Shown here one piece after another: positions 7,087 to 12,739 of a stretch of DNA of 12,739 nt. The DNA comes from Desulfobacteraceae bacterium (GTDB lineage: Bacteria; Desulfobacterota; Desulfobacteria; Desulfobacterales; Desulfatirhabdiaceae): NCBI GenBank assembly GCA_027325475.1, contig DAIEFO010000032.1, positions 1 to 12,739 of the forward strand, read 5' to 3'. The notes under the pieces were generated by a model. It did not search any database, had not been told where the DNA came from, and was given only the letters and a program-made list of their open reading frames with translations. A program made the position numbers and the translations under genes. Numbering within the stretch: the first letter of the stretch is position 1; each line of letters begins with the position of its first letter.

Positions 7087-9630
7087 ATGAAACCCCATTT
7101 ACTGCCTGCCGTTACGATCAGAGAAACCGACGGCGGCTTTGAAGGCGTTGCGGCCTTCAGCCTGAAGTCCATCCTCAAGCGGGACCTGCTGCAAGAGCAG
7201 CACACAGCAGATAATAAAGGCAGGTTCGAGTTGACAATCGCCGCACCGGCGTATCTTCAGAAATGCCGCGAAGAATTTCTGCATGCCCTGTCGGCATGGC
7301 CGGAAAACGTATCCAGTGAAATACAGATTTTCTCGCTTCCCAATCTGGGCAACCGGTTGCAGGGAAGGTTGTGGATAACCCTTGTAATCAGAATATGGGG
7401 TTCCGTTGTTCAAGGCATCAAGGCCGATATTTACCGGCGCTGTCTTGAAATCGGACCGCTTCTGAGCGCCTTTTTTCCGGAGGCCGAATTCGAACCGGTG
7501 ACTGAGCCGGAGGAGCTGAACTTCCGGATTATTCCCTGCAAGTTCGAACATGCACTGATGATCGCACGGCGCAGGGAATCCATTTTATCAGCCGTTCCGA
7601 TGAAACGCTTTTCCATGGGGTTTGGGCCGGTCACCGAAACATCTTCGAACTCAGACGCCAATGCGTATTGTTTCCCCTGGCGCGCATCCATGGACGACTG
7701 GGCACACCTGTTGCAGGTTCTGGCCGGTCAGATGGATCCTATACAGATCATCATCCGGGTTCAACGGGCGGTGCATTGCAATTCAGAAAAAGCACGCCTG
7801 GAAGAGGCAGTACAATTCTGTCAGGACTATTTTTCCTCAAACCGTTCAGAGAAATCCATCATGGCGGACTACACCAAAAAGATACAGGATTGCATGCTGC
7901 AACAACTGGCGGAGATATCATCAGCGGCTTTCAATACCGGGGTTTACATCTTATCCGAGCGGCAGATTGACCCTTCCCTGGGCCATGTACTGGGGAAATC
8001 CATTACTCGAATCTACGGCATTCAGGGTGATGATACGCCGCTGGCCGGTGGATTTACCGGTAAGAGCCTTCCCGTTTCTCAAGCGCTGGGGTCAAGCTGG
8101 CTGGAAAATGCTGAAATCCTCTCGATTGGTGAAGCAGCCTGCGCATTCCGGCTGCCTGGGCCGCCGACCAATGATTTATCTTTTCTGCCGGTGCGAAGGC
8201 ATCGGTCCGTTCCGGCCATATTGCCGTTTCAATATCATCCCCAGAAGGCGGACATCGCTCTTTTTGTCAACGACCATCAAGGCATTGCGCAACCCATCCA
8301 GATGAGTACCGAAGACAGAATGCGCCACATGTTCATTGTGGGCCAGACAGGTACCGGTAAATCCACGCTGATGGAATCCCTGATCCTTCAGGATATCCAG
8401 GCAGGTAAAGGCTTGGCGGTGGTGGATCCACATGGCGATATGATTGACAATATTCTGGGGAAGATTCCCGATAGCCGGATGGCGGATGTCATCGTTTTGG
8501 ATCTGCTGGAAAAAGACCGCCCATTGGGTTTAAACCTCATTGAATGGCAGGAAATTGAGGATCGGGATATCATCATAGACGACCTGTATCAAAATCTGGA
8601 TCAAATCTATGATATGCGAACAACCGGCGGACCGCTTTTTGAAAAGTATTTCAGGGGGATGATGAGGCTTCTGATGGGTGATAAGCCCAGACCGGGATTT
8701 GTCCCGACATTGCTTGATTTTATCAACAGCTTTGAATCGGAGGATTTCAGAAGGTGGCTGGGAAAAACCATTGATGACCCCAGTTTAAAAAAGTTTATAA
8801 ATGAAATCGAACGCGTCACAGGAGAAGGCAGTCTGAATAATATTTCTACCTACATCACGTCAAAATTCAGCCGATTCACAGACGACACCCGCTTAAAACG
8901 CATCATCGGTCAAAGCCGGAGCAGCCTGGATTTTGAAAACATCATGAGCGATGGCAAAATCCTTCTCATGAAACTCGGAAGGGGCCGCTTCGGACCAACC
9001 ATCAGCGCGCTGATCGCCAATCAGATTGTCTCCCGGTTCAAGCTGGCCGCCATGAAGCGGGGGGACATGCCTGCCGAAAAGCGCAGAGAATTTTACCTTT
9101 ACGTGGATGAGTGCCAGACACTGCCGCCGCAAAATTTCATGGAGCTGCTTTCAGAAGCACGCAAATACCGGATGGGCATTGTCCTGGCCACGCAATATAC
9201 CGCTCAGCTCACCGAGGGAACAAGCAGAGCGAACAGCTTGCTTTCCGCCATTATCGGAAATGTAGGCTCAATGCTCATCTTCCGCCTGGGACAATTGGAT
9301 GCGGAGTTGATGGAGCAGGTTTTAAGACCGATATTAAACCGACAGGACATAACGGGTCTTCCCAATTTTCAGGGATATGCCCGGATTCAGCTCTGCAACG
9401 AAACCCTTTTGCCCCTCAGTTTCCGAACACAGAAAGACGATGTTCCTTATTGCTCCAGAAAGGCCAAAAAAATTCTGAAACAAAGCAGGAGCAAATATGG
9501 CATGAATTGCGAAGAAATCGATAAACAGATTTTTGACAGACTTCACAATTATAAAAAAATGGTGAATCACGCTGTAGATGAACCAATCTGCACTGCAGAT
9601 GATGATTTCGGAGATGATGACCTCGATTGA
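7087..9630 (+). CDS. HerA/VirD4/TraD-type DNA-pump ATPase (847 aa)
   Basis: A large P-loop ATPase resembling proteins annotated 'type IV secretion system DNA-binding domain' or 'TraM recognition domain'. The N-terminal 400 residues have no motif I recognise. The motor domain begins near 400. It has Walker A GQTGTGKST at 419-427, followed by GLAVVDPHGDMIDNIL (about 440-455, the 'D-P-H-G-D' signature of this group). Walker B YLYVDECQTLPP is at 670-681 and the sensor-like VLATQY at 699-704. The tail is acidic (DDDFGDDDLD). These enzymes usually couple ATP hydrolysis to moving DNA through a hexamer. No relaxase, VirB-type channel protein or transmembrane segment is seen, so conjugation is not shown; a stand-alone defence or DNA-processing role is possible. 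An AAAGGA site 8 bp before the ATG supports the start. It begins 29 bp after the broken ATPase gene and ends in a hairpin. Confidence 0.85.
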   Translation: MKPHLLPAVTIRETDGGFEGVAAFSLKSILKRDLLQEQHTADNKGRFELTIAAPAYLQKCREEFLHALSAWPENVSSEIQIFSLPNLGNRLQGRLWITLVIRIWGSVVQGIKADIYRRCLEIGPLLSAFFPEAEFEPVTEPEELNFRIIPCKFEHALMIARRRESILSAVPMKRFSMGFGPVTETSSNSDANAYCFPWRASMDDWAHLLQVLAGQMDPIQIIIRVQRAVHCNSEKARLEEAVQFCQDYFSSNRSEKSIMADYTKKIQDCMLQQLAEISSAAFNTGVYILSERQIDPSLGHVLGKSITRIYGIQGDDTPLAGGFTGKSLPVSQALGSSWLENAEILSIGEAACAFRLPGPPTNDLSFLPVRRHRSVPAILPFQYHPQKADIALFVNDHQGIAQPIQMSTEDRMRHMFIVGQTGTGKSTLMESLILQDIQAGKGLAVVDPHGDMIDNILGKIPDSRMADVIVLDLLEKDRPLGLNLIEWQEIEDRDIIIDDLYQNLDQIYDMRTTGGPLFEKYFRGMMRLLMGDKPRPGFVPTLLDFINSFESEDFRRWLGKTIDDPSLKKFINEIERVTGEGSLNNISTYITSKFSRFTDDTRLKRIIGQSRSSLDFENIMSDGKILLMKLGRGRFGPTISALIANQIVSRFKLAAMKRGDMPAEKRREFYLYVDECQTLPPQNFMELLSEARKYRMGIVLATQYTAQLTEGTSRANSLLSAIIGNVGSMLIFRLGQLDAELMEQVLRPILNRQDITGLPNFQGYARIQLCNETLLPLSFRTQKDDVPYCSRKAKKILKQSRSKYGMNCEEIDKQIFDRLHNYKKMVNHAVDEPICTADDDFGDDDLD

Positions 9631-9665
9631 ATCAGCCGAAAAAGGGCTTTTCTCCGGCTGATTCA
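9628..9665 (+). terminator. Hairpin overlapping the stop codon of the large ATPase gene
   Basis: TGAATCAGCCG (9628-9638, including the stop TGA) pairs perfectly with CGGCTGATTCA (9655-9665). The 16-nt loop can pair further (AAAA with TTTT). No T-tract follows, so it may be a weak or Rho-assisted terminator, or an mRNA 3'-end stabiliser. It marks the boundary before the sigma-factor operon. Confidence 0.55.
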
Positions 9666-9792
9666 CGAATTTCTGATAATAAATTCCGGCTATCTTTATT
9701 ATTCAGTTGAATTCTTTCCTGTTTTGTGATTGTTATATCCCTATTGTTCAGGCGAATCATACCCTACCTCTTCAAGTAAAAAGGTCTTTTCC

Positions 9793-10449
9793 ATGTGTGA
9801 GATTTCACAAAGCAGAAAAGAATCGGATCTGGAAAAAGCACAGCGGATATGTCAGCAAATACGGAAACACGGTAATAGAGCAGCCGTCGTCGAGCTATAT
9901 GAGCAATACCACCAGTTTTTTATCGCCTTTGCCAGAATGCGACTCTATGATCCGGCCAATGCCGAAGATGTGGTTTCCGCGTTCTGGGTTGAACTTTTAA
10001 ACGGAAATGCCATCTGCGGCTACAAAGCCATCAATAACGCCTCCTTAAAGACTTTTTTGTCGGGGATTCTGCAATGGCGAATCATTAACGCCAATAAGCA
10101 AAAAAAATCTGAAATTCTTCCTCCCCAAGCAACTGATCAAGTTCACACCATTCAAAAAGAAATCATCACAGATACAGTTAGGCGCTGGTTGAGGCAGTTT
10201 GAAACCGTAAACCCCCGATGCGCCGAATTGATCAGACTTAATCTGGCTGGCTATACCAACGAGCAAATAGCAAAAATGATATTGAGTTCACAGACCTATA
10301 CAAAAATCGATCTGGATCGGGAAACCAATAAAATCAAACATGAGATCAACAAAGAATACACAGGAATTTGTCAGAAAAAGCTAATTAAATTCATCAATCG
10401 CGAAATACACCTGAGAAAATTAATACTGCATGAATTATTTGACAGATAA
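9793..10449 (+). CDS. RNA polymerase sigma factor, ECF/sigma-70 family, CRISPR-neighbour
   Basis: A 218-aa sigma-70-family protein that would direct RNA polymerase to specific promoters. Region 2 is recognisable at about residues 30-105: LYEQYHQFFIAFARMRLYDPANAEDVVSAFW (quoted by its ends, LYEQYHQFF and NAEDVVSAFW), then SLKTFLSGILQWRIINANKQ. Region 4 follows at about 130-200, with the helix-turn-helix core VNPRCAELIRLNLAGYTNEQ and IAKM. It is divergent, with an insertion of about 12 residues before the recognition helix and a basic, lysine-rich tail. I chose ATG 9793 because AAAAAGG lies 8 bp before it; the upstream TTG at 9730 has no ribosome binding site and adds residues unlike sigma factors. 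It is followed at 149 bp by a zinc anti-sigma-like gene and then csx20, all on the plus strand, so its likely partner is the next gene product. A weak TTGAAT/TGTTAT promoter (9707-9736) is possible. Confidence 0.78.
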   Translation: MCEISQSRKESDLEKAQRICQQIRKHGNRAAVVELYEQYHQFFIAFARMRLYDPANAEDVVSAFWVELLNGNAICGYKAINNASLKTFLSGILQWRIINANKQKKSEILPPQATDQVHTIQKEIITDTVRRWLRQFETVNPRCAELIRLNLAGYTNEQIAKMILSSQTYTKIDLDRETNKIKHEINKEYTGICQKKLIKFINREIHLRKLILHELFDR

Positions 10450-10468
10450 CGTTTTATTCACTTTCTGC

Positions 10469-10493
10469 TTGAAATGATGGACTATCATTTCAA
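10469..10493 (+). promoter_or_regulatory. Perfect 10-bp inverted repeat between the sigma and zinc-protein genes
   Basis: TTGAAATGAT (10469-10478), a 5-nt loop and ATCATTTCAA (10484-10493) form a perfect dyad starting 20 bp after the sigma gene stop. There is no T-tract, so a classical terminator is unlikely. It could be an operator, an RNA processing site that sets the sigma/anti-sigma ratio, or a weak attenuator. The following 105 bp up to the next ATG hold no gene. Confidence 0.4.
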
Positions 10494-10598
10494 AGGGGGA
10501 CTGAAAATGCTGCCAGTTTCATCCGACTGTTTTTATTATTGAAAAATCGGTAAGACAGTTCCTTTCTTTCTAAAATAGTTGTTTTCGGAGTCGTAACC

Positions 10599-11756
10599 AT
10601 GGCTACAGTAACTAAACCAGACAAATACTGGGAAACCCTTTTTGAACAGGCCGCCAAAGATATTTCTTCGTTCCAACAGGCTGTGTTCGAATGGCGGAGT
10701 TCTCCTGAAACGAACTCCAAGGATGCCATGCTGGTAAGTATCCTTGCGAATCGTGAACGGGGCAGGTTGGCAATGGATATGATTAACAGATCGGATATGC
10801 CTGATACATATCATCCCGACAGAAGCCGATTGACACATGTCTGGATTGATTCGGAAGAAATACTTTTTCGCCGTATAGAGACCGATAAGGCCTGCAGTCA
10901 CAGAATTGTTGAGGAAGATTTTATCAAGCAACTCAAAAAATACGGTGAGTTGGCCAGTTCCGCCGTCCAGGATTCAAAAGCTGATATCTCAACCCTTGAA
11001 TCACGAAAATCTCAAAATATCGAACACTGCCCTGATCCGGGAATGCTCATTTCATTTGCGTTGAATGAATTGGAAAATGATCAAGCGGCGCATATTAAAG
11101 AACACATTGATTCGTGTTTTCTCTGCCAGGATCTGGTATTCGACACCGTAATGGCTGAAAATGAGTCGATCCGGAAACAGGGTGAAGATTTGGTTATTTC
11201 GGACCGGTTTTTATCTGCAATTTCTCCTGATCCTGGCTCTGAATTTTATAAACGATTGCTGCAGTTGGTAATTATCGTTAATGCGTACATAAAAAACAGA
11301 GCCAGAAATCAGTCCTTTCAACCGAAGGGGTTTGTCTTTGCCACTGCCGCTTCAGAGGAACAACCTTACAAGGGTGCGGAAGATATCCCTTTTGAGATAA
11401 ACATTACCCCCCGCGATGGTTTGCTCGAAATCCCCTGCACCGGTGACACCGGGGAAGGAAAAACCTTTATTGAGGATATTCTAAAGAGAGAATATTTTTA
11501 TACCCATGTATTTGCCTGGGATATAACAAAGAATGGAACCGATTGGGGTGTTAAACGGCATGAACAGAACACAACGGCAATATCCGTTGTCGGTTATTCA
11601 GATATACTGGTTGTTTTGGGACAGGATAAGGCTGCCGTTGAAAGCGTCGCCAGATATATACCGTTATGGCTGGAAAGTGAAAATTTCAAAATAGAGAAAA
11701 ACGAATTTAATACCTTTACGGTATTGTTATGGTATCGAATTGTCAAAGAAGTTTAA
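10599..11756 (+). CDS. Zinc-binding anti-sigma-like protein (ZAS motif) with unknown C-terminal domain
   Basis: A 385-aa soluble protein with no membrane helix. In the middle it carries a zinc anti-sigma (ZAS/zf-HC2-type) signature: Cys144-Pro-Asp-Pro, then His169-x3-Cys173-x2-Cys176 (EHIDSCFLCQD), with the characteristic acidic helix FALNELENDQAAHIKEHI between them. In ECF systems this domain grips the sigma factor (family knowledge). The N-terminal 140 residues are helical and charged and unrecognised. The C-terminal 200 residues contain a Walker A-like GDTGEGKT at 282-289 after a predicted strand, but no clear Walker B, and end in strands (NTFTVLLWYRIV). Location right after a sigma gene supports an anti-sigma role. 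It is also 20 bp upstream of csx20, so it may receive a type III CRISPR signal. A CGGAG site precedes the ATG. The zinc motif is firm; the rest of the role is inference. Confidence 0.72.
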   Translation: MATVTKPDKYWETLFEQAAKDISSFQQAVFEWRSSPETNSKDAMLVSILANRERGRLAMDMINRSDMPDTYHPDRSRLTHVWIDSEEILFRRIETDKACSHRIVEEDFIKQLKKYGELASSAVQDSKADISTLESRKSQNIEHCPDPGMLISFALNELENDQAAHIKEHIDSCFLCQDLVFDTVMAENESIRKQGEDLVISDRFLSAISPDPGSEFYKRLLQLVIIVNAYIKNRARNQSFQPKGFVFATAASEEQPYKGAEDIPFEINITPRDGLLEIPCTGDTGEGKTFIEDILKREYFYTHVFAWDITKNGTDWGVKRHEQNTTAISVVGYSDILVVLGQDKAAVESVARYIPLWLESENFKIEKNEFNTFTVLLWYRIVKEV

Positions 11757-11776
11757 AAAAATAAATATCTCTTTTC

Positions 11777-12166
11777 ATGTCCAATCTGTTTTTAATTTTC
11801 AATCATGAACTGTCACCGCTTCAAGAGAATTCGGCCATCAAAGAGCTTGGGATTTGCCTTTTTCACAAGCTTCCGTCAGAACTTGATCGGCTATGGAGTC
11901 AAATACCGCCAGATATAACCAAATTAACAGAATATTTGAAGCCCATAACCCAGTGGCTTTCCGATAGCGCACAATCTTCCGATTATGTTTTGATCCAGGG
12001 AGATTTTGGCGCGAGTTACCTGATGGTTCAGGTCGCGTTTAAGCTGGGGCTGATCCCTGTCTATTCCACCACCCGTCGGGAGGCGATTGAAACGCATGGC
12101 GCTGATGGATATGTTCAATTGATTCATCAGTTTAAACATGTCATATTCAGAAAATATGGCGACTGA
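11777..12166 (+). CDS. csx20: CRISPR-associated protein Csx20 (type III accessory, probable ring nuclease)
   Basis: A 129-aa protein matching the Csx20 family as I know it along its whole length. The start is MSNLFLIFNHELSP, then LPSELDRLWSQIPP (about 32-45), YLKPITQW (53-60), VLIQGDFGASYL (71-82), GLIPVYSTTRREAI (91-104) and the ending FKHVIFRKYGD. Csx20 is a small Rossmann-like protein found with type III CRISPR systems. It has been grouped with the accessory proteins thought to break down cyclic oligoadenylate, the second messenger made by Cas10, thus switching off the immune response. I am sure of the family, less of the activity. It starts 20 bp after the zinc-protein gene with no clear Shine-Dalgarno, suggesting translational coupling within one operon. 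No Cas10 or Cmr/Csm gene is in the window; a CRISPR array with non-I-C repeats lies 390 bp downstream. Confidence 0.9.
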   Translation: MSNLFLIFNHELSPLQENSAIKELGICLFHKLPSELDRLWSQIPPDITKLTEYLKPITQWLSDSAQSSDYVLIQGDFGASYLMVQVAFKLGLIPVYSTTRREAIETHGADGYVQLIHQFKHVIFRKYGD

Positions 12167-12188
12167 GTTTTGTGATAAACGCATTTGA

Positions 12189-12218
12189 CAGGCAGGTGGG
12201 GTCAGAACCGCCTGCCTG
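12189..12218 (+). terminator. Strong GC-rich hairpin after csx20
   Basis: CAGGCAGGTGG (12189-12199) pairs with CCGCCTGCCTG (12208-12218) over 11 positions, one of them a G-T wobble, around an 8-nt loop. It lies 22 bp after the csx20 stop and between convergent genes, as expected for a terminator. Neither side has a good T-tract, so Rho-independent action is uncertain. Confidence 0.5.
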
Positions 12219-12235
12219 CAGGAATCCCTGTCGTT

Positions 12236-12272
12236 TATTCAGTCCCGTAGATTCCGATCTGTTGATTCTGTC
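12236..12272 (-). repeat. Degenerate orphan copy of the CRISPR repeat
   Basis: Aligned without gaps, this stretch matches the 37-nt array repeat at 27 positions, including TTCA, TCCCGT, TCCG and TCTG in register. It stands 283 bp to the left of the first intact repeat, beyond the small minus-strand gene. It is most simply a decayed terminal repeat at the trailer (old) end of the array. The alignment was made by eye from the sequence shown. Confidence 0.7.
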
Positions 12273-12297
12273 ACGATAAAACCGCCGCCAGAATTTC

Positions 12298-12501
12298 CTA
12301 ATTCTTTTTCACCAGCAAGATGGCGTCACCATCTTCAACTTTGGCTGTGAGATCAACGGATGAACCATTCATTCGGATTTCGTACCCTGAGCTATCCAGT
12401 TCGGCTACAGTCAGAACGTCGGTAACGCTTGCGCCTTCTCTCAAAACCACTTCAGAAATCCGACCCGGAAACTTGCCCACTTTTACTATCAGTTCGCTCA
12501 T
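12298..12501 (-). CDS. Small beta-grasp (ThiS/MoaD/ubiquitin-like) protein
   Basis: A 67-aa product that looks like a single beta-grasp domain. It has strand IVKVGKFPGRISEVVL, then the helix start GASVTDVLTVAEL (23-35), strand YEIRMNG (40-46) and the closing 'DGDAILLVKKN' (57-67), very like the 'V-x-D-G-D-x-V-x-L-V' end of ThiS/MoaD sulfur carriers. Unlike those it has no C-terminal Gly-Gly, so covalent thiocarboxylation or conjugation is not expected unless it is processed differently. It may be only a binding module. An AGAGGG site 9 bp before the ATG supports the start. It lies between the CRISPR array (54 bp from the first intact repeat) and a decayed repeat, on the strand from which the array is probably transcribed. 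No link to CRISPR function is shown. The fold call is from pattern recognition. Confidence 0.62.
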   Translation of the reverse strand: MSELIVKVGKFPGRISEVVLREGASVTDVLTVAELDSSGYEIRMNGSSVDLTAKVEDGDAILLVKKN

Positions 12502-12555
12502 TTTGAACCCTCTTTTTGGTTTTGATCTAAATTTGCCATTTCCTTGTACTTAGTT

Positions 12556-12739
12556 GTTTCAATCCCGTGGAATCCGGTCTGATGTTCCTGCCGATAATTT
12601 ACAAGGATGGCAAACTGGAGTCTATTGCTCTTGTTTCAATCCCGTGGAATCCGGTCTGATGTTCCTGCCTATCGCTACTTTCCATGCTTGATGGATTTGC
12701 TTCAAATGGTTTCAATCCCGTGGAATCCGGTCTGATGTT
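12556..12739 (-). CRISPR. CRISPR array, trailer end, 37-nt repeats (two full, one cut by the window edge)
   Basis: Identical repeats lie at 12556-12592, 12633-12669 and 12709-12739 (31 nt visible). They start GTTTCAATCCCGTGG and end GTTCCTGCC on the plus strand. The two spacers are 40 bp (12593-12632) and 39 bp (12670-12708) and are unrelated to each other or to the window by eye. On the minus strand the repeat ends in ATTGAAAC, the usual 8-nt crRNA 5' handle, so transcription is probably right to left and the leader lies outside to the right. The repeat is longer than the usual 32-nt GC-rich I-C repeat, and together with csx20 this suggests a type III array. The exact repeat edge could differ by a base. 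Confidence 0.95.

Noticed and set aside
7622..8305. Plus-strand 227-aa frame inside the large ATPase gene
   Set aside because: Arg/Trp/Ser-rich, unlike a natural protein; overlaps the ATPase reading frame, which has family motifs.
9334..9666. Minus-strand 110-aa frame at the end of the large ATPase
   Set aside because: Antisense shadow with no motif; it runs through the terminator-like hairpin.
9730..9792. Earlier TTG start for the sigma factor
   Set aside because: No ribosome binding site before it; the extra 21 residues do not look like sigma region 1, whereas ATG 9793 has AAAAAGG at good spacing.
12200..12240. Possible further CRISPR-like repeat to the left of the degenerate copy
   Set aside because: GGAATCCC and CCTGCC fragments recall the repeat but do not align in register over a useful length.

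Overview
The window looks like an accessory or defence island of a Gram-negative bacterium. The protein style (a type I-C Cas3/Cas5c set, a DUF4143 ATPase, a Csx20 protein, a zinc anti-sigma motif) and a terminal inverted repeat containing CTTCGTAAAAAGTC suggest a sulfate-reducer-like Desulfobacterota genome. That placement is inference from sequence style, not from a marker gene.

Left part, minus strand (1-3805): a CRISPR-Cas type I-C operon read right to left. It has a WYL-domain regulator, cas3 (HD nuclease plus helicase) and the first 191 codons of cas5c, which runs off the left edge. The rest of the operon (cas8c, cas7c, cas4, cas1, cas2) would be expected to the left but is not seen. 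A perfect 7-bp dyad lies upstream of the WYL gene and could be its operator.

Middle (3961-7057): an unrecognised 169-aa gene and an intact AAA_14/DUF4143 ATPase on the minus strand, then a gene graveyard on the plus strand. The graveyard holds an AbiEi-like antitoxin remnant without its N-terminus, and a second DUF4143 ATPase broken twice. A 152-bp MITE-like element with a 6-bp target duplication sits in its Walker A region, and an internal deletion has removed most of the catalytic core. A truncated C-terminus completes the damage.

Right part, plus strand (7087-12166): a large HerA/VirD4/TraD-type ATPase ending in a hairpin. It is followed by what appears to be one transcription unit: a sigma-70/ECF-like sigma factor, a 385-aa protein with an anti-sigma-type zinc motif, and csx20, a type III CRISPR accessory gene. 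A sigma/anti-sigma pair ending in a cyclic-oligoadenylate-pathway gene is the most interesting arrangement here. It suggests transcriptional output tied to type III CRISPR signalling, by analogy with the known CalpL/CalpT/CalpS and Csx29/Csx30/RpoE systems but with a different anti-sigma architecture.

Right edge (12167-12739): a strong hairpin after csx20, a decayed CRISPR repeat, a small ThiS/MoaD-like beta-grasp gene on the minus strand, and the start of a CRISPR array with 37-nt repeats. The repeats are unlike the usual 32-nt I-C repeats, so a second (probably type III) CRISPR system is expected to the right of the window.
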